Below are positions 1 through 7,239 of a DNA stretch of 17,409 nucleotides, piece after piece. The notes under the pieces are model-generated. The model had not been told where the DNA came from and searched no databases. It saw nothing but the letters and a program-made list of their open reading frames with translations. Each line of letters begins with the position of its first letter. The stretch's first letter is position 1. Position numbers and translations under genes: made by a program. The DNA is from an uncultured Eubacteriales bacterium (GTDB lineage: Bacteria; Bacillota_A; Clostridia; Oscillospirales; CAG-272): positions 1 to 17,409 of the forward strand of contig USKS01000006.1 of the NCBI GenBank assembly GCA_900555345.1, read 5' to 3'.

Positions 1-22
1 GGCGCCGCCTATCGTGGAAATA

Positions 23-1165
23 TCAGTTTTCCTCCCCGCCGCCGCTTTGATCCGTATCGCGATCCGCCGCGCCGCCGTCATTCTGAGGATCGTTCTCGCC
101 TGTGCCGCCGAGACTTTCGCTTTCAGCGCCGTCCGCCGCGCCGCTGTCACTGTCGGCACCGCAGCCGCAGCCGCCGTTTGACTTTACTCTTTCAAGGCAG
201 TCGGAAACTGTCTTGCTCGTATCGACCTCAATGCTGTCGCCGCCGAGGGCTTTGACCTTCTCCTCAAGTTCGCGCACCTTTCCGCTGAGAGCGCACAGCT
301 CCTGAGAAACGGGGTCGGGTATGTGTACCTGGTCGAGGTCTATTTTGTCAACGCGCTTACCGTCGCGGCGTACTATGTGCGCGGGTATGCCCACTGCCGT
401 ACAGTTTTCCGGCACGGGGCCAAGCACAACGGCGCCTGCCGCTATTTTTGAATCGGAGCCTACCGTAAAGTTGCCGAGAACTTTCGCGCCCGCGCCAACC
501 ATAACGTTATCGCCGAGAGTGGGGTGACGCTTGCCGCAGTCCTTGCCGGTACCGCCCAGGGTAACGCCCTGATACAGGGTGCAGTTGTCGCCGATGACGG
601 TAGTCTCGCCTATGACGACTCCGCTGCCGTGGTCTATGAAAAGTCCCTTGCCTATAGTGGCGCCGGGATGTATCTCGACCCCCGTCAGAAATCTCGCCGT
701 CTGCGAGATAAGCCGAGCGGAGGTATATTTTTCTTTCTTATAAAGCTTGTTTGCGACCCTGTACGCCATTATCGCGTGAAAGCCCGAGTACAAAAGCGCT
801 GCCTCGGCACGGCTCTTTACCGCGGGGTCCCGCTCGCATATAGCGTCTATGTCGCGCTGTGCCTCGGTGCAGAGATCCTTAACGGACTGCGGCATAAGCT
901 CCTTTGCCGCTTCTTTCGCGTCGGCGGCGACTTCTGCAGCCGCCCCTTTTGCGTTGGCTGCCGTCTCGCCGACGGCTTCTTTCACGTCTGCCGCGACCTC
1001 TCCTGCAGCTTCTTTCACGTCTGCCGCGACTTCTCGCATAGCTCCCTTTACATCGGACGCGACTTCACGAGCGGCATCCATTGCATCCCGCGCGATCTTT
1101 GCGGCTGCAGAGCGCGCATTGCCGAATTTTTCGCCGCGGCGAAGCTTAATACTTATATTTATCAA
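23..1165 (-). CDS. cysE: Serine O-acetyltransferase with repeat-bearing N-terminal extension
   Basis: Makes O-acetylserine from serine and acetyl-CoA, the first step of cysteine synthesis in the cytosol. Residues about 108-265 carry the family core: an alpha-helical DPAVKSRAEA segment, then the left-handed beta-helix with VEIHPGA (164-169), DHGSGVVIGET (178-188; His179 matches the catalytic His) and GGTG...KRHP (204-215; His214 matches the second active-site His). Residues 22-87 are six 11-residue repeats of the EVAADVKEAAG type, predicted as a long amphipathic helix that the family normally lacks. After the core come a short coiled coil (about 295-306), a CGCG motif (333-336) and a Gly/Asp/Glu-rich tail ending in Asn, not the Ile typical of cysteine-synthase-binding tails. 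At 380 residues it is well above the usual 180-270. The start is TTG with AAGGAG nine bases upstream. It is the last gene of the parA-parB-serS transcription unit, 33 bp after a small membrane-protein gene. Confidence 0.95.
   Translation of the reverse strand: MINISIKLRRGEKFGNARSAAAKIARDAMDAAREVASDVKGAMREVAADVKEAAGEVAADVKEAVGETAANAKGAAAEVAADAKEAAKELMPQSVKDLCTEAQRDIDAICERDPAVKSRAEAALLYSGFHAIMAYRVANKLYKKEKYTSARLISQTARFLTGVEIHPGATIGKGLFIDHGSGVVIGETTVIGDNCTLYQGVTLGGTGKDCGKRHPTLGDNVMVGAGAKVLGNFTVGSDSKIAAGAVVLGPVPENCTAVGIPAHIVRRDGKRVDKIDLDQVHIPDPVSQELCALSGKVRELEEKVKALGGDSIEVDTSKTVSDCLERVKSNGGCGCGADSDSGAADGAESESLGGTGENDPQNDGGAADRDTDQSGGGEEN
905..1102 (-). repeat. 33-bp tandem repeats encoding 11-residue helices in cysE
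   Basis: Six in-frame units of 33 bp encode residues 22-87 of the serine acetyltransferase. The unit consensus is x-E-V-A-A-D-V-K-E-A-A. Glu, Asp and Lys recur at fixed positions and Val/Ala at the others, and the register holds with no insertion or deletion. Unit 1 (residues 22-32) is the most diverged. Eleven-residue periodicity of this kind is known from LEA-like, YtxH-like and synuclein/apolipoprotein-type amphipathic helices. A membrane-surface or self-association role here is inference. Confidence 0.85.
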
Positions 1166-1198
1166 TTGTCACAACTCCTTTCGGGGACGGCGCATGCG

Positions 1199-1396
1199 TC
1201 AGAGCCCCAAAGACATTATAATCAGCGAGGCAGCGGCAAAGACTATGCCCAGCGCCACCACTACTGATATAATTATGCTGAAAACGAGCCAGAGGGCAGT
1301 GCGCTCCGTGCTCCATTTGTGCCAGAGGAACACAAAACCCGCGGCGGTCGCGACCGCCATGGCGATTATGAGAAATTTATATGCTGCTTTTATCAT
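1199..1396 (-). CDS. Small two-TM membrane protein, unknown function
   Basis: A 65-residue protein made almost entirely of two hydrophobic helices, roughly residues 7-25 and 34-62, joined by a short polar loop (WHKWSTERTA). I do not recognise a family. The ATG is preceded by AGAGG about 10 bases upstream. It sits 33 bp after the secreted-protein gene and 33 bp before cysE on the same strand, which supports it being a real operon member and not a chance ORF. Nothing in the sequence gives a function. It could be a small accessory subunit or a membrane-stress peptide. Confidence 0.65.
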   Translation of the reverse strand: MIKAAYKFLIIAMAVATAAGFVFLWHKWSTERTALWLVFSIIISVVVALGIVFAAASLIIMSLGL

Positions 1397-1429
1397 ATGG
1401 CAAAAGCCTCTTATTATCAGTTCTGTTTA

Positions 1430-1993
1430 TCAGTCAATATCGCGGCGAATAAGCTTTTCGCCGTTCCACTCATAGCGCGAGCGCGACTCGCCGCCGTCGG
1501 AATAGTCGCAGCCGTATATGCACTTTTTTGCGCTGTCAACGGTAAGCTCCGGTATTTTTGAAAGGGCAGCGCTCAGAACGTACTGCTTTTTCGTGCCGTC
1601 CCACAGCCACGCCATGCCCTCAAGATTTTCCGTTACTCCCGAAAGGGGAAGATACAGATCGGGGGAGCCGTCAAAGTTCATGTCTTCAAAGCCGATACCG
1701 TCAAACGAAAGCTCAAAATCAAGCTCGGTGTAGTATTCACCGCTTTTTTCAAGGCTTATGCGCTGCATAAGCTTCGGTGTGCCGCCCCTCTCGCGGCATA
1801 TGTCGAGAACGGCGCCGCCCTCGTCATCACTGTAATAGTAAAACATAAGCTCATCGCCGGACTGGGATACCTCGCCCGCAAGATTATCGGAGGTGTACAT
1901 TTCGGGGCGACCCTGCGCGCGGGAAGAGAGAACGGCAAGCATACAGACGGCTGCCGCCGCCGCGATACATCGCGTAAGTTTCGTTTTTCGCAT
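1430..1993 (-). CDS. Secreted XAC2610/FG-GAP-like protein
   Basis: 187 residues with an N-terminal signal sequence: a Lys/Arg start, then a hydrophobic stretch at about 8-23 with a likely cleavage near SSRAQG. No clear lipobox is seen. The mature part has the pattern GFEDMNFDGSPDLYL at 101-115, a D-x-N-x-D-G loop of the calcium-binding or FG-GAP sort, followed by WLWDGTKKQYVLS and YEWNGEKL strands. That order resembles XAC2610-type beta-rich extracytoplasmic proteins, which have no firm biochemical role. Two Cys (158 and 162) lie close together. The ATG has GGGAGG about 10 bases upstream. It lies between the MORN protein gene and the small membrane-protein gene on the same strand. The family match is from the motif pattern only. 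Confidence 0.75.
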   Translation of the reverse strand: MRKTKLTRCIAAAAAVCMLAVLSSRAQGRPEMYTSDNLAGEVSQSGDELMFYYYSDDEGGAVLDICRERGGTPKLMQRISLEKSGEYYTELDFELSFDGIGFEDMNFDGSPDLYLPLSGVTENLEGMAWLWDGTKKQYVLSAALSKIPELTVDSAKKCIYGCDYSDGGESRSRYEWNGEKLIRRDID

Positions 1994-2100
1994 TGCTTTC
2001 AGTCCTCCCGCTTTTTGAGATCGTCAGCCCGTGGAAAGATGCCCCGGGCTGCGCGTATGCGCCTCTGTCGGTCGGCATTCCCGCCCGGAAGATAAATTAA

Positions 2101-3006
2101 TCACGCGTCCGTGTCGGCGGTCGTATCGGAGGTTCCGTCGGCTGCGGAGTCACCGCTGCCGGTGTTCTGATCCTCGGCGCGGACTATAAGTCCGTCCTCA
2201 AAATAGCCTTCGTACGTTCTTCCGTCCGGGTATGTCAGGGTTCCGCGCCCCCACATTGTGTTGTTTTTGAATTCTCCGGTGTACACTTCGCCCGAAGCAA
2301 AGGTGTACGTTCCGTTTCCGCTGCGCATATCGTCGGCAAATTCGCCGTCGTAGACGTCGCCGTTTGCGTAGCGGTAAATTCCCTTGCCGCTCTTGGCGTC
2401 GTCTGCGTAGCTGCCCTCGTATGTGCTGCCGTCGGCAAAGGTATACTTTCCTTCGCCGTTTTTCATATCGTCGGCAAAGCCGCCCTCATAGGTGCTGCCG
2501 TCCGTAAACGTATATTTTCCCGTGCCGCTTTTTTTGCCCTTTGCAAAGCCGCCCTCATATACGTCGCCGCCGGCATATGTCAGCTTGCCCTCTCCGCCCG
2601 GCTTGTCGGCGGCAAAGCTGCCCTCGTACACATCGCCGTTGGAATAAGTAAGCTTGCCGGTGCCGTGCTTTACAAGGTCCTTCATCTCGCCCTCGTACAC
2701 GTCGCCGTTGGAGTATTCTATGGTGCCGTTCTCCGAATTGACGCTGCCGGTAACGCCGTTGATCTCGCCGCTGCCGGTATATGAAATGCGTCCCTTTTTC
2801 GGATATCCGGAGATATCCGTAATGCCTATAAATTTAACGGAAAATCCGTCCTGAAAATTATATTTCACATATCTTATGCCGCAAAGGTACAGCACCAGCG
2901 CCGTTATACCGACGGCAAGCGCCGTGCAGACAACAATAAGTATTATGTTGGTGCGAAGGCTCGGGCGGTTTTTCATCCTGCGCCGAGTCGTTTTTTCGCT
3001 TTTCAT
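2101..3006 (-). CDS. Membrane-anchored MORN-repeat protein
   Basis: 301 residues. A basic N-terminus (1-19) precedes one TM helix (about 20-43), so the rest probably lies outside the membrane. Residues about 98-272 hold eight MORN repeats. The YEG/YDG/YTG core begins at residues 104, 127, 150, 173, 196, 219, 242 and 265, exactly 23 apart. The tail (about 276-301) is Asp/Ser/Thr-rich and disordered. MORN repeats form elongated beta-hairpin sheets that bind proteins or lipids; no enzyme domain is present. I chose the ATG at 3006 because GAAAGGAAGG stands 10 bases upstream. An in-frame ATG at 3075 has no ribosome binding site and would add a poorly structured basic segment. It follows the two-TM gene by about 164 bp on the same strand. 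Confidence 0.88.
   Translation of the reverse strand: MKSEKTTRRRMKNRPSLRTNIILIVVCTALAVGITALVLYLCGIRYVKYNFQDGFSVKFIGITDISGYPKKGRISYTGSGEINGVTGSVNSENGTIEYSNGDVYEGEMKDLVKHGTGKLTYSNGDVYEGSFAADKPGGEGKLTYAGGDVYEGGFAKGKKSGTGKYTFTDGSTYEGGFADDMKNGEGKYTFADGSTYEGSYADDAKSGKGIYRYANGDVYDGEFADDMRSGNGTYTFASGEVYTGEFKNNTMWGRGTLTYPDGRTYEGYFEDGLIVRAEDQNTGSGDSAADGTSDTTADTDA
2190..2715 (-). repeat. 69-bp coding repeats (eight MORN units)
   Basis: The DNA behind the MORN repeats has a 69-bp period with recurring blocks such as gcc(c/g)tc(a/g)ta on the plus strand. The 23-residue spacing is kept in every unit. The third bases have drifted, so the array is not fresh amplification, though recombination between units is possible. 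Confidence 0.8.
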
Positions 3007-3170
3007 ATCGGGACGCCTTCCTTTCGTGTCTGAGATATTGTGCCTTTGTCGGCTCGGGGTCCGTTTCGCGCTCATGCCGCATACGGGCGATCACAGCCGC
3101 CGTGCTGCCATCCTGTGAGCGGGACCCGCGCCGATCATACCGGCGCAAAGATAGAGAAAATCAGCTGCTC

Positions 3171-3758
3171 TTACGCCTTGCCGATGCTTTTGAAAGCCGT
3201 TATCGCCTGATCAAGCAGATCGAGTATCTTCGGCACCGCAAAGCTTACGCCCACTGCTGCTGCCGCGCCGAGAACGATTATCAGCACAACTATAACCCAC
3301 GACGGACCCTTTTTCTCATATCTCGTCTCCGCCGTGTATCTTTTCTCTTCGGGGATATAAAGCTTTGCCGCTTTAAGATCGAGCCTGCGTATGCTCTCAC
3401 TGCCGCCGAAAGATCTGCGCACTGCCGCGAAAAAGCCGCGGGGCACCGTATCCGTTATGCATTCTTCGGGATCTGCGATGCTTATATACTTGCGAAGAAC
3501 TCCGCCCTCGCGCATGGCGCGGCGAAGGGGCGCAGAGCAGCGGATGCCGAGGCTTTCGGCGCTCGCCGCGCTTTTTTCGTCACGGCACTGCGCCGAGAGA
3601 AGCGCCCGCACTATCCTGCCCAGGTAGTCGCGGCTGTACGCCGAAGCGATGCAGCCGACCACAAGACCGATGTATATGCCCCAGATTATTACCGTCAGCG
3701 TGATGGACGAACCCGAAAATGCCAGATTTTCATATGCGAAAACAAAGGCAAAACTCAT
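3171..3758 (-). CDS. Two-TM membrane protein, unknown function
   Basis: 195 residues with TM helices at about 18-41 and 153-175. The loop of about 110 residues between them is rich in Arg and Glu, so it is probably cytoplasmic with both ends outside. A short amphipathic segment (VPKILDLLDQAITAFKSIG) follows the second helix. I do not recognise a domain. Its ATG overlaps the serS stop in an ATGA arrangement (3755-3758), so its translation is probably coupled to serS. Coupling to an essential gene, together with two typical TM helices and a charged loop, supports this being a real gene. Confidence 0.75.
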   Translation of the reverse strand: MSFAFVFAYENLAFSGSSITLTVIIWGIYIGLVVGCIASAYSRDYLGRIVRALLSAQCRDEKSAASAESLGIRCSAPLRRAMREGGVLRKYISIADPEECITDTVPRGFFAAVRRSFGGSESIRRLDLKAAKLYIPEEKRYTAETRYEKKGPSWVIVVLIIVLGAAAAVGVSFAVPKILDLLDQAITAFKSIGKA

Positions 3759-5050
3759 TTTTTGTTTTCCTTGCGGAGCACATCGACTCCGATATACTTG
3801 CGAAGCACCTCGGGCACGGTAACGCTGCCGTCGGCGTTCTGGTTCTGCTCGACAAGCGCGGGCAGGATGCGGCTTGTAGCAAGGCCCGAGCCGTTGAGGG
3901 TGTGAACAAACTCCGTTTTGCCCGTAGCGTTGCGGCGGAAGCGGATGGAGCCGCGTCTTGCCTGGTAGTCGCGGGCGTTGGAAACGGAGGAGACCTCTTT
4001 ATATCCGTTCATGGACGGGATCTGAATTTCAATGTCGTATGTGCGCGCCATGGATGCGGAGCAGTCCGCTGCCGCAAGCTTTACGGTGCGGAAATGGAAG
4101 CCCAGACCCTTTACAAGGTTCTCTGCCTTCGCGACAAGCTCCTCAAAAGCCTCGTCGGACTTTTCGGGCAGAGTGTACTGCACCATTTCGACCTTGTTGA
4201 ACTGGTGACCTCTTACCATGCCTCTCTCATCCGCGCGGTAGGAGCCAGCCTCGCGGCGGAAGCAGGGTGTATAAGAAATATACTTGCGGGGCAGGTCTGC
4301 CTCGGAGAGAATTTCGTCGCGGTGCAGAGAAACAAGCGCCGTCTCCGCCGTGGGAAGCATAAAGCGGCGTCTTTCATCCTCCGCCGTCTCAAGCCAGTAA
4401 ACCTCGTCCTTGAACTTGGGGAACTGACCCGCGGTAAGTCCGCATTCGTAGCCGAGCATGTGAGGTACGAGAACAAGCTCGTAGCCGTCGCCGATATGGG
4501 TGTCAATAAAGTAGTTGAGCAGAGCCCACTCAAGACGCGCGCCCATGCCGCGGTATATCCAGAAGCCGTTGCCGGAGAGCTTTACGCCGCGCTGATAGTC
4601 GATAAGTCCCAGATCGGTGCAGAGGTCCACATGGTTCTTGGGCTCAAAATCAAAGTGATGAGGCTCGCCGTAGTAACGCAGAGGCTCATTGTTCTCCTTG
4701 CCGCCGGGCTTCAGATCGGGGTCGGGCTGATTGGGCAGACCCAGCATGAGAGACGTGTATTCGTTCTCCACATCCTGAAGAGCCGCGTCGTTTGCCTTTA
4801 TCGCGTCGGAAAGCGCTTTCATGGAGGCGAAAACCTCGGTCGTGTCGCGTCCCTCTTTCTTCATTGCGGGGATGAGCTTGGACTGTCTGTTCTGCTCTGC
4901 CTTCTTTGCCTCGTTTTCCGAGATCATGGTGCGGCGAAGCGTGTCAAGCTCCAGTATTCTCTTTATGTCCTGCTCAGCCTCGCGGCCCTTTGCGCGCAGC
5001 CTTTCGCACACTCCGTCGGGATCTTCTCTGATGATCTTAATGTCAAGCAT
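3755..5050 (-). CDS. serS: Seryl-tRNA synthetase
   Basis: Charges tRNA-Ser with serine via seryl-adenylate in the cytosol; class II synthetase. The N-terminal arm (about 27-100) is a long coiled coil that grips the tRNA-Ser variable arm. The catalytic domain shows LPTAET at 232-237 (the serine-sensing TxE loop), motif 2 at FRREAG 264-269 followed by GMVRGHQFNKVE, and motif 3 GSGLATSR at 387-394. The length of 431 is typical. The ATG has AAGGAG seven bases upstream. It lies 25 bp after parB, too close for a T-box leader, so it is probably expressed from the parA promoter. Its stop overlaps the next gene by 4 nt. Confidence 0.98.
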   Translation of the reverse strand: MLDIKIIREDPDGVCERLRAKGREAEQDIKRILELDTLRRTMISENEAKKAEQNRQSKLIPAMKKEGRDTTEVFASMKALSDAIKANDAALQDVENEYTSLMLGLPNQPDPDLKPGGKENNEPLRYYGEPHHFDFEPKNHVDLCTDLGLIDYQRGVKLSGNGFWIYRGMGARLEWALLNYFIDTHIGDGYELVLVPHMLGYECGLTAGQFPKFKDEVYWLETAEDERRRFMLPTAETALVSLHRDEILSEADLPRKYISYTPCFRREAGSYRADERGMVRGHQFNKVEMVQYTLPEKSDEAFEELVAKAENLVKGLGFHFRTVKLAAADCSASMARTYDIEIQIPSMNGYKEVSSVSNARDYQARRGSIRFRRNATGKTEFVHTLNGSGLATSRILPALVEQNQNADGSVTVPEVLRKYIGVDVLRKENKK

Positions 5051-5075
5051 CTTTTTTCTCCTTTATGTTAAAACC

Positions 5076-5960
5076 TTAATTTAATTCTTCCGTAATATTT
5101 TTGCCGCAGATGGCTGAAAGCAGCTCTTCGAGATCGTCCTCGCCGCCGTACTCTACGGTCACGGTCTTGCGGCGTCCCTTTGAGGTTATGCGGCAGTATC
5201 GGCCGCACAGATCGGTAACGCGCCGCTCAAGCTCGTTTGTATAGTCAACGCGCACACCTGTGTCGTCTTCTTCCTTCTTCGGGCGAGCCTTATTGAGAGC
5301 GCGCACGGCAGCCTCTGTTTCGCGGACGGACAGGTTTCTTGCGGCGACTTTTTTTGCAAGATCTTCGATAGCGCCGTGATCCTTCAGACCGAGAAGCGCA
5401 CGGCAGTGCCCTGCGGACAGTTCCCCGCTGCGCAGAAGCTCAGCGACCGGGTCCGGCAGATCGAGAAGCCGCAGAGAGTTTGCAACGGCGCTGCGGGATT
5501 TTCCGAGCCTTGCCGAGACCTCCTCCTGCGTCAGCCCGAAGCCTTTGGCGAGATCGCGGTAGGCGCACGCCTCCTCGTAAGGATTCAGATCGGTGCGCTG
5601 TATGTTTTCTATAAGCGCTATCTGAGCCGTTGTCAGATCGTCGGCATCCATAACGATGGCGGGTATTTCAAGAAGCCCCGCAAGCTTTGAAGCTCTCCAG
5701 CGGCGCTCGCCGGCGATTATCTGGTACATTCCCCCGCTGCCGACCTCGCGCACGAGGATAGGCTGCAGAACACCGTTTGCGGCAATGGAATCCGCAAGCT
5801 GCGACAGCGCCTCGGGATCGAAATCCTTTCTGGGCTGATCGCTTTTGGGCTCAACATCGGAGATCCGCAGCTTGAGCACTCCTCCGCTGCCGCCGTCCGA
5901 CGGAGTATTATCCGAGAATATTGAATCAAGTCCTCTGGCGAGGGCAGGTTTTTTTGCCAT
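5076..5960 (-). CDS. parB: Chromosome-partitioning protein ParB (Spo0J-like)
   Basis: Centromere-binding CTPase clamp that loads at parS and recruits ParA and SMC. The N-terminal peptide MAKKPALARGLDSIFS is the usual ParA-stimulating tail. The CTP-binding domain shows LQPILVRE (65-72), GERRWRA (84-90) and ALIENIQRTDLNPYEEA (115-131). A helix-turn-helix follows at about 141-164 (LTQEEVSARLGKSRSAVAN), and a C-terminal dimerisation segment at about 240-294. The length of 294 is normal. The ATG has AGAGG nine bases upstream. It follows parA by 92 bp. No parS consensus (TGTTTCACGTGAAACA) is seen in the window. Confidence 0.97.
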   Translation of the reverse strand: MAKKPALARGLDSIFSDNTPSDGGSGGVLKLRISDVEPKSDQPRKDFDPEALSQLADSIAANGVLQPILVREVGSGGMYQIIAGERRWRASKLAGLLEIPAIVMDADDLTTAQIALIENIQRTDLNPYEEACAYRDLAKGFGLTQEEVSARLGKSRSAVANSLRLLDLPDPVAELLRSGELSAGHCRALLGLKDHGAIEDLAKKVAARNLSVRETEAAVRALNKARPKKEEDDTGVRVDYTNELERRVTDLCGRYCRITSKGRRKTVTVEYGGEDDLEELLSAICGKNITEELN

Positions 5961-6052
5961 AGGTCACAACCTCTTTTGTAATTTTATGTTTGCGGCGTGC
6001 CGCCGGGCTCCCGCGCCCGCCGCCGAAAGCCGCACGGAGCGGACGTCGGGCG

Positions 6053-6823
6053 TCATCTCACCCGCGCAACAAGCTCCTTTGCGATCTCCATATAGGCAAT
6101 TGAGCCTTTGGAGTATTTGTCGTGGTAGTATATGGGCTCGCCGAAGCTTGGCGCCTCGCTGAGCTTTACGCTGCGCACAACGGGCGTTCTGAAAATCTTG
6201 TCGGCGTAATATTTTTTCAGCTCGTCCAGGACCTGCGCCGAAAGATTGAGTCTGCCGTTGTACATTGTGATGATTATGCCGGTTATTGACAGATCTCTGT
6301 TGTAAAGCTGCTTTACCTTCTTTATTGAGATCATCAGCTGCGAAAGCCCCTCGAGAGAGTAGTATTCGCACTGCATGGGTATAACAACTCCGTCAGCCGC
6401 CGAAAGCGCGTTTACGGTGAGCATGCCGAGCGAAGGCGGACAGTCGGTGAATACAAAGTCAAAGCCGTCTCCGACCGCCTCAAGAGCGCGCCTGTAAGCA
6501 TACTCCCGTCCCTCGACTTCAAGAAGCTCGATCTCCGCGCCTGCCAGATCAATGGTGGAAGGCATCAGTGAGAGGTTGGGATACGCAGTGTTTACAACGC
6601 AGCGGCGGGCGTCGCACGTGCCGAGCAGCGCATCATATGTAGAAAAGTGCAGACTTTTCTTGCTGACGCCGACACCGCTCGTGGAGTTTCCCTGAGGGTC
6701 AAGGTCGCAAAGCAGCACCCTGTAGCCCATGGCAGCAACGCATGCGGCAATATTTACGGCGGATGTGGTCTTGCCGACCCCGCCCTTCTGATTGGCAAAA
6801 GTTATAACGATCGGTTTCGACAC
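6053..6823 (-). CDS. parA: Chromosome-partitioning ATPase ParA (Soj-like)
   Basis: Deviant Walker ATPase that, with ParB, segregates the origin region. Residues 13-20 are the Walker A motif KGGVGKTT with the signature Lys14. LLCDLDPQGN at 37-46 and FTDCPPSLGMLTVNAL are the A' and B motifs. At 256 residues with no N-terminal DNA-binding extension it is the chromosomal type. The start is GTG with GGAGGT seven bases upstream. A consensus-like promoter lies at 6858-6886, so this is the first gene of the transcription unit. Confidence 0.97.
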   Translation of the reverse strand: MSKPIVITFANQKGGVGKTTSAVNIAACVAAMGYRVLLCDLDPQGNSTSGVGVSKKSLHFSTYDALLGTCDARRCVVNTAYPNLSLMPSTIDLAGAEIELLEVEGREYAYRRALEAVGDGFDFVFTDCPPSLGMLTVNALSAADGVVIPMQCEYYSLEGLSQLMISIKKVKQLYNRDLSITGIIITMYNGRLNLSAQVLDELKKYYADKIFRTPVVRSVKLSEAPSFGEPIYYHDKYSKGSIAYMEIAKELVARVR

Positions 6824-6857
6824 CGCATTACCTCCAGGGTACAGTTTTATACCTTAT

Positions 6858-6886
6858 ATTGTAACGCAACAAGCGCTTTTTGTCAA
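6858..6886 (-). promoter_or_regulatory. Sigma-A promoter for the parA operon
   Basis: Read on the minus strand: TTGACA at -35 (6881-6886), a 17-bp spacer, and TACAAT at -10 (6858-6863). Transcription should start near 6850 and reach the parA GTG about 27 bases later. No operator repeat is obvious. Confidence 0.85.
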
Positions 6887-7173
6887 TATAAATACGCCGT
6901 CGAAGCTGTAAAAACGCATGTATCGGCAGAGGCGCCGCGCGCCGCGAAAAAAACGCCGCGACGTGCGAAAAAAGCGCGTCATCAGCCTGCCCGCACGCCG
7001 CAGGAGAAGCTGCCGGATCCCGGGTGCGGAAATCAGATGCCGAAAAGAGCAGCCCGCCCCGCGCCGCGGGGAAACGGCTGCCCGACCGATCGCCGCAGCG
7101 GAACGGTGCTGCGCCCGCGGCACCGCAAGGCATTCGCGAAACAGCTGCCCGCCGCGCCGGGCAAGTCTTTGTA
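6887..7173. other. GC-rich intergenic spacer between divergent promoters
   Basis: 287 bp between the parA promoter and the tRNA-Gln promoter with no credible gene. Short ORFs here are Arg/Pro-rich and lack ribosome binding sites. It contains near-repeats of GCG followed by an A-tract (GCGAAAAAAACG and GCGAAAAAAGCG, around 6945-6975), and a two-part palindrome at 7049-7081: an outer GCAGCC/GGCTGC arm and an inner CCCCGCG-c-CGCGGGG arm. A further short GCCCG/CGGGC stem lies near 7147-7162. I see no known RNA family and no parS consensus. Confidence 0.6.
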
Positions 7174-7202
7174 TTGACAACCGCGGCGAAACATGATATA
7201 CT
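7174..7202 (+). promoter_or_regulatory. Sigma-A promoter for tRNA-Gln
   Basis: TTGACA (7174-7179), a 17-bp spacer, and TATACT (7197-7202), with a TG at 7194-7195 forming an extended -10. Transcription should start near 7209, about 31 bases before the mature tRNA. This is close to the ideal for a strong stable-RNA promoter. Confidence 0.9.
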
Positions 7203-7239
7203 GACAAAAGCCGATATACGGCATATAATAATACAGTAT

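Noticed and set aside
905..1102. CRISPR-like or phase-variable repeat in cysE
   Set aside because: Repeats are contiguous coding 33-mers without spacers. The unit is a multiple of three, so copy changes would not shift the frame.
524..1267. 247-residue plus-strand ORF opposite cysE
   Set aside because: It lies opposite intact cysE motifs, and its composition mirrors the 33-bp repeats.
1994..2100. Terminator between the MORN gene and the XAC2610-like gene
   Set aside because: A CAGCCCG/CGGGCTG stem with a 13-nt loop is present but has no U tract after it on the coding strand.
3719..5071. 450-residue plus-strand ORF opposite serS
   Set aside because: It is antisense to a full, motif-complete serS. 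Long open antisense frames are expected from the GC-biased codon use, and it has no recognisable domain.
5051..5075. T-box leader for serS
   Set aside because: Only 25 bp separate parB and serS, too short for a T-box or other riboswitch.
6605..6625. CACGTG core inside parA as a parS site
   Set aside because: Flanking bases do not make the palindrome TGTTTCACGTGAAACA.
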